The notes under the pieces: generated by a model | Databases searched by the model: none | The model's input: the letters and a program-made list of their open reading frames with translations, nothing else | What the model was told of the DNA's origin: nothing | DNA from: Massilia agri | GTDB taxonomy: Bacteria; Pseudomonadota; Gammaproteobacteria; Burkholderiales; Burkholderiaceae_D | Direction: 5' to 3' | Assembly: GCF_024753255.1 (NCBI RefSeq) | Contig: NZ_JANUHA010000028.1 | Location: 1 to 44,869 of the forward strand | DNA length: 44,869 nucleotides | Shown: piece after piece, positions 1 through 6,384 of the stretch | How the letters are laid out: each line of letters starts with the position of its first letter | Position numbering within the stretch: the first letter of the stretch is position 1 | Program-made: the position numbers and the translations under genes

Positions 1-98
1 TCAAACGCCCACACTTATCGACTGTTGATTGTTAAAGATCGTTGTTCTGTACTACCTTACTGCACCGTGCGAAGCGTTGTGTTCGTCAGCAGCAGAGA
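1..98 (-). promoter_or_regulatory. rRNA operon leader with boxA antitermination site (partial)
   Basis: Read on the minus strand, bases 40-27 give GATCTTTAACAATC, which matches the boxA antitermination element of rRNA leaders. It is followed by CGATAAGTGTGGGCG, a stretch that resembles the conserved leader just upstream of 16S rRNA in proteobacteria. The 16S gene itself should begin a short distance beyond the left edge; none of its mature sequence is visible here. The assignment rests on motif recognition plus the strong promoter at 104-132. Confidence 0.82.
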
Positions 99-103
99 GC
101 GAG

Positions 104-132
104 ATTATGCAGTTGTTTTTGACGTGCGTCAA
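104..132 (-). promoter_or_regulatory. Strong sigma-70 promoter of the rRNA operon
   Basis: On the minus strand TTGACG (127-132) and CATAAT (104-109) are separated by exactly 17 bases and followed by a G/C-rich discriminator, as in stringent-controlled rrn promoters. Transcription would start near base 97 and run leftwards into the boxA leader. The -35 hexamer overlaps the stop codon of the upstream CPBP protease gene (129-131), so no terminator fits between that operon and the rRNA promoter. Confidence 0.8.
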
Positions 133-1031
133 GCCCTCTCAACCACGGGAATCGCCACAAGTTCCTTTTGGCGGCGCCGCGGCGGCCTGGCCTTGCCGGT
201 CTTGTAAGCATAGGCTCCCAGCGCGGCGCACGGCACAAGACAAGTCAGTACGGCCACGAGGGATGCTTCGACGCCGAACCAGCCGCCCGTCAGCCAGGGG
301 GCGCCCGTCAGTTGCGAGATGAACACGCCCTCCTGGGCCTTCCCCGACACGGACAAGGAGAACAGCGCACCTTGCGTCAGGTTCCAGCCAAAGTGGATGC
401 CGATGCACAGCCATACCCGCCGCGTCACCATATAGGCCACCCCGAGCAGCAGCCCCGCTTCCACGGTGACTGCGACCGCCGCCTGGAAACTCGATTCGGC
501 TCCGCCCATGTGCATCAGACCGAAAATCGATCCCGAGACCGCCAGCGCGGCCCAACTCCCGAACGACTCTTCCAGAGCGCGGAACACGATCGCCCTGAAC
601 ATGATTTCCTCGAATACCGCGACCATCAAGGCGCCCGGTATCGCCGCGAGCAGCAGCATCGGGCTCCTCGATCCGGCAATGGAGAACACGCCCAGGGCGG
701 CCAGGATGCCGATGGCGAGCGCGAACACGGCTGCGCCCAGTGCCGCACCACCCAGCAATTCAGCGCCGGCCGGCCGCGCCGCCAACTCGACGGGAGCGCG
801 CCGCTCGATCAGGCGCACATAACGCGCGAAGGCGTAGAGGACCAGGGCGGCCATCGCCAGCGCGGAAAGCGCCTTGCCGCCTGGCCCGGAAACATAGGCC
901 TGGCTCAGCTGGGAGGCCAGCATGGCGGGCAGCGCCACCCACGCCAATGCGACCATCATCCGGCAAAGCGGCCGATGCGCCAGCCATGCCGCCGCGCCGG
1001 ACAAGGTGAGGACCTTACGGTGACTGGCCAT
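129..1031 (-). CDS. CPBP (Abi) family intramembrane metalloprotease
   Basis: A 300-residue multi-pass membrane protein of the CAAX-protease/bacteriocin-processing (CPBP, Abi) family. All three family motifs are present: EEIMFR at about 141-146 (EExxxR), FGLMH at about 170-174 (FxxxH) and HFGWN at about 213-217 (HxxxN), so it is probably an active intramembrane protease. The start at 1031 is chosen because it lies four bases after the stop of the preceding gene; an upstream ATG at 1070 would overlap that gene. It is the last gene of the six-gene minus-strand operon starting with the putative peptide precursor at 5058-5183. CPBP proteins of some bacteria confer immunity to, or process, bacteriocins, so immunity or leader cleavage is a reasonable inference but not shown. 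Confidence 0.85.
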   Translation of the reverse strand: MASHRKVLTLSGAAAWLAHRPLCRMMVALAWVALPAMLASQLSQAYVSGPGGKALSALAMAALVLYAFARYVRLIERRAPVELAARPAGAELLGGAALGAAVFALAIGILAALGVFSIAGSRSPMLLLAAIPGALMVAVFEEIMFRAIVFRALEESFGSWAALAVSGSIFGLMHMGGAESSFQAAVAVTVEAGLLLGVAYMVTRRVWLCIGIHFGWNLTQGALFSLSVSGKAQEGVFISQLTGAPWLTGGWFGVEASLVAVLTCLVPCAALGAYAYKTGKARPPRRRQKELVAIPVVERA

Positions 1032-1035
1032 CGCT

Positions 1036-1725
1036 TCACTCGGCCAGGAGGTCGACTGACTGCGGCACATGCGAGAGGATCACTTCCGCATTCGTGGAAG
1101 CCAGGCGCTCGTCCAGCTTCAGCCGCAGCGCCCCCTGCGCGTCGGCGGAAACGATAGCCTCGCCGCGGGCCGAGACGATCCGCGCGCTCGCGCCCTGCCC
1201 CGGCGCGTAACGCAGTTCGATGCCGGAAAACGTGGGCATCAGGAAGCGCATCATGCCGCCCTGCTCCTTGACCAGGGCATTCGACTGCCTGACCCCTGCC
1301 ATCAGGGCAGCATAGCCAAACCGGGTGCCTGGCGGCACGATGGGCTCGGCCGCAAACGAGAACCGGGCCTTTTCGCCGGGCGGCATATTGGTGAGCACCT
1401 TCGGGTTGTCCCTTGCCCAGGCGGGATCGATCGCCGGATCGAAGCGCCCTTCCCGGTCGACGGTGATGCGCTTGACCTGGGCGCCGCGCACGACCGTGAA
1501 CACGATGTCCTGCGGGGCGATTGCGGCATTGTTCGGCTGGACTGTGCCGAGCAGCCTGACCTTGTCGCGCGCGGCCGGCGGGGCGGCGTAGAACTTGTCC
1601 AGCCGGGTGATCTCCAGCAGGCGTTTGTAATCGATCCATTCGCGGTCGGCGGCCGCGGCCGGACCGCACAGTGAGGCGCAGGCCAAGGTCACGGTCACGG
1701 TCACGGCATACAGGATGTTCTTCAT
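1036..1725 (-). CDS. Secreted protein of unknown function in the peptide operon
   Basis: A 229-residue protein with a clear N-terminal signal peptide (hydrophobic residues about 4-20, cleavage probably after GPAAAA), so it is expected in the periplasm. No membrane segment, cysteine cluster or catalytic motif is evident in the mature part. The text (YKRLLEITRLDKFY near the start, later regularly spaced hydrophobic strands) suggests a beta-rich domain; a distant relation to DUF2987-type secreted proteins is possible but is only an impression. Its start codon overlaps the stop of the upstream acyltransferase-like gene by four bases (ATGA type), and the CPBP gene follows after four bases, so it is translationally coupled within the putative RiPP operon. 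A role in carrying or exporting the peptide, or in self-protection, would be speculation. Confidence 0.8.
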   Translation of the reverse strand: MKNILYAVTVTVTLACASLCGPAAAADREWIDYKRLLEITRLDKFYAAPPAARDKVRLLGTVQPNNAAIAPQDIVFTVVRGAQVKRITVDREGRFDPAIDPAWARDNPKVLTNMPPGEKARFSFAAEPIVPPGTRFGYAALMAGVRQSNALVKEQGGMMRFLMPTFSGIELRYAPGQGASARIVSARGEAIVSADAQGALRLKLDERLASTNAEVILSHVPQSVDLLAE

Positions 1726-2741
1726 GCGTTAGCCACCTCCCGGGGCGCATCGTGGTGCATCGCGCGCAGCTCGCGCAGGGCAAAGCGCCACTCGGGCAGG
1801 AAGGCGTCGAATTGCCCGCTTGCCGCCTCCATCCCGGCCAGCCACTCCTCGTCGTCGCGGGCTTCGGCGGCGAGCCGTCCGGCCAGCAGGGTGCCGATGT
1901 CCTTCAGATAGATCCAGTGCTCGGGATGCCGGCGGATCTGGGCTTCCATCTCCCGGAATATCGCGGCCGTGAGCGTGGCGATGTCGTTTTCCAGGCTGTC
2001 GCTGCGCTCGATTCGCAAGGGCTGCCCGAGCTTCAGGGTCGACGCGATGCCCTGCCCCGGACAGCCGTAGCCGACGATGACGGTCGCCCTGCTCTTCAAC
2101 GCGAACAGGGCCGTGCCGGCCATGGCGGGAACCAGCCTGCCGAAGAAGGGGACGTACAGCACGTGTCCATTGATGTCGAAGACGTCCGGCATCATCGTCA
2201 GCGCCTCGCCCCGCTTCAGGACGCGCAGCGCCTTGAGCACCGCCGTGTCGTCGTTGAACAGGGCGTGAAAGCCGTAGCCGAGGCGCGAGAACAGCGTCTC
2301 GAACCCTTCCGAGCTGCGGTTCGCGGAGGGCGGATTGTAGAAAGCGTTGATGGTCTTCTCGTGTCCAATTTCCCGGATCAGCTTCAGGCAGGCGGCCGGA
2401 AAGCTGCCGTAGTGCGGCGTCACGAAAATCACCGGCTCCGCGCTCCCCCTGAGCATGTCCAGGGTTTCCCGTCCTTCGACCTGTACGTGCCGGTCCAGGA
2501 AGGCGCCGAGCTGCTCCGCACTCAGCGACGCCAGGAAATCCTTCATCAGCGCGAACTTGCGCATCGATGCGCGATAGCGCGCATGCAAGGCACGCGCTTC
2601 CCGCTCGGACAGGTCGGGAAAGGCCGCGCGGACCGAGTCGGCAAAACCGGCCAGGCGCTGCCGCCCGTTCCGGCCAGGAATGGCGGCCCGGCCCCGCTCC
2701 AGCAGGATCCGGGCGCGCACTCCCCATTCTCTCGTGTGCAT
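1722..2741 (-). CDS. LpxL/HtrB-like (lipid A acyltransferase superfamily) protein
   Basis: A 339-residue protein recognisable as a member of the lysophospholipid/lipid A acyltransferase (LABLAT) superfamily: a core strand-turn EPVIFVTPHYGSF at about 102-114, then MMPDVFDINGHVLYVPFFGR with the family's glycine/phenylalanine-rich acceptor segment, and a closing HPEHWIYLKD box, which is typical of LpxL-like enzymes. The usual HX4(D/E) dyad is incomplete: the His (H110) is present but the acid position is Pro (residue 115). The start at 2741 has a good ribosome site (GAGGAG). The next gene upstream in the operon is a divergent relative without the His. In an operon with a peptide precursor and a PqqD-protease, a role in acylating a peptide or lipid-linked product is inferred, not shown. 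Confidence 0.82.
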   Translation of the reverse strand: MHTREWGVRARILLERGRAAIPGRNGRQRLAGFADSVRAAFPDLSEREARALHARYRASMRKFALMKDFLASLSAEQLGAFLDRHVQVEGRETLDMLRGSAEPVIFVTPHYGSFPAACLKLIREIGHEKTINAFYNPPSANRSSEGFETLFSRLGYGFHALFNDDTAVLKALRVLKRGEALTMMPDVFDINGHVLYVPFFGRLVPAMAGTALFALKSRATVIVGYGCPGQGIASTLKLGQPLRIERSDSLENDIATLTAAIFREMEAQIRRHPEHWIYLKDIGTLLAGRLAAEARDDEEWLAGMEAASGQFDAFLPEWRFALRELRAMHHDAPREVANA

Positions 2742-2752
2742 GGTGTGACTCC

Positions 2753-3679
2753 TCAGTGTGAACCGGCCTGGCTCAGGGCCGCGATCCGGGCTTGCGCGAA
2801 CTGCGCCAGGCGGTTCGCCTGCCCGGGGGACGAACGCCCCCACGCGGCGGCCCAGGCCTCGAGCTGCTTGAGCTGGTTGGCGCGCTCGATGCGGTAGAAG
2901 TGAAGGCTGGCCCGGTACAGCTGATGCCAGGACAGGGTGAGGTCCGGCGCCGCCGCCGCCGAGGTCTGCAAATGCTCGACCAGCCAGTGCAGGCAGGCGT
3001 GCATGGACGCGCCCTGCGCGCCTTCGCGGCTTGGCGGCCGGTTCCATGCCAGCAGGGCGGCGCCGTCGAATGTCGGGGTGAGGACGGCCGCCACACCGGA
3101 AATGCCGAGCAGGGGCTCGAGCATGGAGAAGCGGCAGGGCTTGCCCAGGAATGCAATCGATGCGGTCGTCCCATGCCCCAGCGGCTGAAGTTCGGGGAAG
3201 CTGACATACACCGTGCGGGCGCGGCGCGCCGCATCCATCTTGACCTGGGCGACGGCGTTCTGTGTCGGGCACAGCGACAGCGGCCGGCGCGCGAGCGGCA
3301 TCTCGTCGCCGAGCATGCGCAGCGCGGGGCTCTGGACCAGGACCAGGTGCAGCGCGGGATCGGCGGACAGGCTGCGCAGCAGGCAGATTCCGCTCACGCT
3401 GAAGGGCAGCGCGAGCAGGCAGGGGCCGCGCTCGAGCGCCGCGTGCAGCGCCTGCCGGGCCGGCTCGAACCCGTGTGAGGGCGCCGCCCGCAGGCTGCGC
3501 CCGCCGCGCAGGAACTGGCGCTGCCGCAGCGCGCCGTGCGCCAGGGGCTGGGCCTGCGCCTCATCCAGGCCGAGCAGGTAAACCATCGCCTGCGTCATCT
3601 GGTCTTCCAGCTGGGCGTCGTTCGACACCGCGACCGGACGGCCCGACTGCCCGAACAGGCGCATGAATGTGGCGATCAT
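2753..3679 (-). CDS. Divergent acyltransferase-like protein lacking the catalytic His
   Basis: A 308-residue cytoplasmic-looking protein that aligns by eye with the neighbouring LpxL-like protein. GPCLLALPFSVSGICLL (about 85-101) matches EPVIFVTPHYGSFPAACL, and SFPELQPLGHGTTASIAFLGK matches the MPDVFDINGHVLYVPFFGR segment. In the first block the catalytic His is replaced by Phe (residue 93), so it is probably not an active acyltransferase of the usual type. It overlaps the upstream PqqD-M50 gene by four bases and its stop codon TGA overlaps the ribosome site of the next gene. A pseudoenzyme partner or substrate-binding scaffold for the downstream acyltransferase is the simplest inference. The alternative is an unrelated fold; a structure prediction would settle this. 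Confidence 0.7.
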   Translation of the reverse strand: MIATFMRLFGQSGRPVAVSNDAQLEDQMTQAMVYLLGLDEAQAQPLAHGALRQRQFLRGGRSLRAAPSHGFEPARQALHAALERGPCLLALPFSVSGICLLRSLSADPALHLVLVQSPALRMLGDEMPLARRPLSLCPTQNAVAQVKMDAARRARTVYVSFPELQPLGHGTTASIAFLGKPCRFSMLEPLLGISGVAAVLTPTFDGAALLAWNRPPSREGAQGASMHACLHWLVEHLQTSAAAAPDLTLSWHQLYRASLHFYRIERANQLKQLEAWAAAWGRSSPGQANRLAQFAQARIAALSQAGSH

Positions 3680-4953
3680 GATTTCTCCAGGGCTGAACCG
3701 GGAGCCAGCGGCAAGGCGCGCGCCGTCCTGACGGCGGCGGCGATGCCGATCAGCGAACGGCGCAATTTATCGAGGAAGAAGACGGTGCCGAGAATCACCA
3801 TGGCGGGCCACAGCAGCGTGCCGGTGAAGGCGCCGAGCGCGACGGCCAGTTCCCAGCCCTGTCCGGCGGGGACCGCGCGCAGCAGCGCCCAGCCGGCCGC
3901 GATCTTGTCCAGGGTGGCGGTCGGCAGCAGGCGCAGTTCGCGCCCCAGGAACAGCGCAAAGTACGCGAAGTAGCCGACGCTGAGCAAGGTGTAGCCGTAC
4001 AGGATCCCGCTGCGCACGGTCGGCGCCCCGGCCGTGCGCCTGCCGATCGCGGCCGCGACCAGGGAGGAAACCGAGGACTGCACCTGCTTGTGCAGGTTGT
4101 GCAGGCCGCTCAGGTCGGACAGCAGCCAGTAGCCATCGAACTTGAACACCGGATTGAGCGTGAACAGCATGGTGAAGGTGATCAGCCACGACAGCTTGAG
4201 CGCCATCGCACTGCCGATGGCGAGCGCCCAGGCATCGATCGCGATCAGGAAGATGGACTGGAAATACACGCCTCCGAGGTCGACCACCGCGCGCTGGCGC
4301 GGCCGCAGCTGCCAGGCCTTGGTGACGTCCGCGTACCACGCGGGGAAGATGAAATAGAGGCCGAAACCGATGGCGCCGTGCGGGCACCTGAAATACCGGC
4401 AGGCGGCGGTGTGGCCCAGCTCATGGACCAGGCCACTGAGCAGGAACAGGCTGACCAGGCCGACGGCTTCCCTGGCCGACCAGGCGCCATGGGCGCTGTG
4501 CATGGCCGAAGGCAGCACCGCGATGTGCAGCGCGGCGAACACCGCGAGCAGCGCGACCGCGAGGCCGGGCGTGAACAGCCAGGCCAGCCAGCGGGTCACC
4601 CGGCTTGCGAGCCGGGTCGGCAGCAGGGTCACGCTGACGACGAAGGGCATGTGCCGCGGCGGCAGCGGCGTATCGATGTAGAGCACGTCGGGCAGGGTTT
4701 GCCTGGCCAGCGCCAGCAGCTGTTCTGCCGCGAGGAACTGGCCGCTCTCGGCTTCGTAGCGCGCTTCCAGCTGCGCGGCATCGAGCGGCTTGCTCAGCAA
4801 TGCGAGCACCAGCGCGCGGGTCTTGGCCGAAACGAGGAAGTGACTGTCGCCGAGCGCCAGCAGGAAGCGCGGGGATGCGGCGCCCGACTCGAAGCGGGTG
4901 AGCGTGATGCCGGCCTTCAGGACGGGGATCGTGGATGTGCTGGGGAGGGACAT
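3676..4953 (-). CDS. PqqD-like domain fused to M50-type membrane zinc metalloprotease
   Basis: A 425-residue protein with two parts. Residues about 20-95 resemble PqqD/RiPP recognition elements (FLVSAKTRALVLALL, then a short winged-helix-like stretch). The rest is a polytopic membrane domain of the peptide zinc metalloprotease (M50, site-2-protease-like) family with HELGH at 177-181 and NPVFKFDGYW at 267-276, the second motif supplying the third metal ligand Asp273. At least six hydrophobic segments are visible. Proteins of this type occur in peptide-modification loci such as yyd of Bacillus, where the M50 member handles the modified peptide. It follows the precursor-like ORF by about 100 bases, and a hairpin lies between them. 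The likely role is recognition of the precursor leader and cleavage or export at the membrane. Confidence 0.85.
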   Translation of the reverse strand: MSLPSTSTIPVLKAGITLTRFESGAASPRFLLALGDSHFLVSAKTRALVLALLSKPLDAAQLEARYEAESGQFLAAEQLLALARQTLPDVLYIDTPLPPRHMPFVVSVTLLPTRLASRVTRWLAWLFTPGLAVALLAVFAALHIAVLPSAMHSAHGAWSAREAVGLVSLFLLSGLVHELGHTAACRYFRCPHGAIGFGLYFIFPAWYADVTKAWQLRPRQRAVVDLGGVYFQSIFLIAIDAWALAIGSAMALKLSWLITFTMLFTLNPVFKFDGYWLLSDLSGLHNLHKQVQSSVSSLVAAAIGRRTAGAPTVRSGILYGYTLLSVGYFAYFALFLGRELRLLPTATLDKIAAGWALLRAVPAGQGWELAVALGAFTGTLLWPAMVILGTVFFLDKLRRSLIGIAAAVRTARALPLAPGSALEKS

Positions 4954-4978
4954 GAAGATCCTGTGCGGACTCGAACGA

Positions 4979-5008
4979 GGGGGCGTGACCGCTGGCGGAC
5001 GCGCCCCC
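4979..5008 (-). terminator. GC-rich hairpin between precursor and maturation genes
   Basis: GGGGGCG (4979-4985) pairs with CGCCCCC (5002-5008), extended by a T-G pair and an inner CCG/CGG stem. There is no T-tract, so it is more likely a partial terminator or an mRNA-stabilising stem than a full stop. It lies between the precursor ORF and the PqqD-protease gene. Confidence 0.45.
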
Positions 5009-5021
5009 CGGGAGAATGCGA

Positions 5022-5040
5022 TAGCGGGATGGCCCCGCTA
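5022..5040 (-). terminator. Second hairpin after the precursor ORF
   Basis: A perfect 7-bp stem, TAGCGGG (5022-5028) with CCCGCTA (5034-5040), and a five-base loop, 17 bases after the precursor stop codon on the minus strand. No U-tract follows. With the hairpin at 4979-5008 it could reduce read-through into the enzyme genes and stabilise the precursor mRNA. Confidence 0.4.
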
Positions 5041-5057
5041 CGCCTGATCCGGCTGGA

Positions 5058-5183
5058 TCAGTTCTCGATGGTGCAGGTGCACTTCCACTCGGTTTCGGCG
5101 CCCGGTGCGGTCGCTTCCATTTCAAAACGTGCTTCCAGGGCTTCGATCGAGAACTCTTCGCTGGTCAGGTCGAAATCTTGCAT
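5058..5183 (-). CDS. Putative RiPP precursor peptide (41 aa)
   Basis: A 41-codon ORF read on the minus strand. It begins MQDFDLTSEEFSIEALEARF and ends EWKCTCTIEN. The N-terminal two thirds are acidic and helical-looking with the F-D-L...S-I-E-A-L pattern common in leader peptides bound by PqqD-like domains. The tail holds two Cys, two interspersed Thr and one Trp, as in modified core peptides. A strong ribosome site (AAGGAG, 5190-5195) sits six bases before the ATG, and a promoter candidate lies at 5369-5397. It is the first gene of a tight operon with a PqqD-M50 protein and two acyltransferase-like proteins. No YcaO, LanB, LanM or radical SAM gene is visible in the window, so the modification cannot be assigned from known classes. 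Confidence 0.75.
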   Translation of the reverse strand: MQDFDLTSEEFSIEALEARFEMEATAPGAETEWKCTCTIEN

Positions 5184-5562
5184 GTGATACTCCTTGATAG
5201 TTGATTGTTTTAATACACATGTTGCCAACATTGCCGAGATCGGACATCCCTTTGTGTGACCGCTTCCGACAACACACTGGACTTCGCGCTAGCAGCCCGC
5301 CGCCCGCCGATCCCGCGTCCGCATGGTGTCGGAGCGCCTGATCAAGTGACGTCGGGTTGATGGAAACCAGTCTATTCTCGGTTTTTATTAATGTCAAACA
5401 ATAATTTTTTGTTGTTTTACGATAATGCGACATGCATAGAGAGGATCGCATCGGGGCCGGGGACGGCCCTGGGCACGCAGGAGGCGGCGCGTAAATACTG
5501 CAGGGATCGTACAGCAACAAAATCTCGTGAGACAATCATTTTTTTCTTTGAGACATCTAAAA
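5184..5562. other. Divergent intergenic region, long leader of the peptide operon
   Basis: No convincing ORF is visible in these 379 bases. They contain an AT-rich patch (about 5375-5440 and 5510-5562) unlike the surrounding GC-rich DNA, the promoter candidate for the peptide operon (5369-5397, minus), a leader of about 180 bases before the precursor, and the upstream region of the DUF2975 gene on the plus strand, for which no good -35/-10 pair could be chosen. Confidence 0.6.
5369..5397 (-). promoter_or_regulatory. Sigma-70 promoter candidate of the peptide operon
   Basis: On the minus strand a perfect -35 hexamer TTGACA (5392-5397) is followed after 17 bases by TAGACT (5369-5374, four of six matches to the -10 consensus). 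Transcription would begin near 5362, giving a leader of about 180 bases before the precursor ATG at 5183, long enough for post-transcriptional control. Confidence 0.5.
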
Positions 5563-6135
5563 ATGAACGAGAACCAAAGCTCATCTTTCGACCTCGGCCA
5601 GCTGTTCCGCCTTTGCCACGTCATCCGATGGCTCCTGTTCGTCTTCCTCACCGTCCAGATCGCTTTCTTCATCCTGTCGTGGGCCATGGCCGGCCCGGTG
5701 TCGCTCGGCCCCTTGCAGCTGCATATCAATCCGGACGGCATGACGGACAATGCCGTCGAGCGGCTCGGCAACGTGCAGCGGCTGGTGGGCATCCTGGTCG
5801 GCGCGCCCGGCCTGCTGGCGCTGACGCATGGCATCCGTCATCTCAGCGCCACGCTGAGCGCCTTCCAGGCTGGGCAGATCTTCGCCATGAAGACGATCGG
5901 CCATCTGCGCACCGCGGCGGGCGCGACGATCGCGGCGGTCGTCCTGTTCAACCTCGAGACGCCATTACGCAATCTGTTGTTCGGCTGGATCGGCGGCGGG
6001 GAGTCCCATGCGATCGCCATGGACATCACCTCGCACGAGCTGTTGCTGCTGCTGGTCTGCAGCATGTTCTACCTGGTCGTCGGCGTGATGCACGAAGGCC
6101 GGCGCCTGAGCGAAGAAAACGAGGGGTTCGTCTGA
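5563..6135 (+). CDS. DUF2975 family membrane protein
   Basis: A 190-residue protein with four predicted membrane segments (about 25-47, 78-95, 120-145 and 165-183). The arrangement, with the phrase SAFQAGQIFAMKTIGHLR between segments two and three, fits the DUF2975 family. The ATG at 5563 is preferred over a GTG at 5527 because the extra residues are not membrane-like and no ribosome site supports the GTG. Its stop overlaps the start of the downstream XRE regulator (TGATG), so the two are coupled; DUF2975/XRE pairs are common in bacteria, often with a small helix-turn-helix partner, but their function is unknown. It is divergent from the putative peptide operon and could be regulatory or part of its immunity; that is only positional inference. 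Confidence 0.82.
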   Translation: MNENQSSSFDLGQLFRLCHVIRWLLFVFLTVQIAFFILSWAMAGPVSLGPLQLHINPDGMTDNAVERLGNVQRLVGILVGAPGLLALTHGIRHLSATLSAFQAGQIFAMKTIGHLRTAAGATIAAVVLFNLETPLRNLLFGWIGGGESHAIAMDITSHELLLLLVCSMFYLVVGVMHEGRRLSEENEGFV

Positions 6136-6374
6136 TGGCCATCATCATCAACCTCGACGTCATGCTTGCCAAACGCAAGATCAAATCGAAGGAACTGGCC
6201 AGTTACGTCGGCATCACGGAACAGAACCTGTCCCTGCTCAAGTCCGGCAAGGTCAAGGGCATACGCTTCGCGACGCTCGACAAGATCTGCGAGCGGCTGT
6301 CGTGCCAGCCCGGCGACATCCTCGAGTGGCGCGAAGAAGGTCCGGAACCCGACGGCGACGCCGGCGATATCTGA
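6135..6374 (+). CDS. Small XRE (Cro/CI) family transcriptional regulator
   Basis: A 79-residue DNA-binding protein with a single helix-turn-helix: KELASYVGITEQNLSLLKSG forms helices two and three, followed by RFATLDKICERLSCQPGDIL, the typical end of the YozG-like XRE domain. A short acidic tail follows. The start codon overlaps the stop codon of the DUF2975 gene by one base. Such regulators commonly control their own operon together with the membrane partner. The target sites cannot be named from sequence. Confidence 0.88.
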   Translation: MAIIINLDVMLAKRKIKSKELASYVGITEQNLSLLKSGKVKGIRFATLDKICERLSCQPGDILEWREEGPEPDGDAGDI

Positions 6375-6384
6375 ACGCGCCGCC

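Noticed and set aside
2742..3272. N-terminal extension of the LpxL-like protein to a start at 3272
   Set aside because: The extension runs through the neighbouring gene's coding sequence in another frame and has no similarity to acyltransferases; the ATG at 2741 has a good ribosome site.
5184..5362. Riboswitch in the long leader of the peptide operon
   Set aside because: No conserved riboswitch motif (such as glycine, TPP, SAM or cobalamin boxes) could be recognised; only length suggests control.
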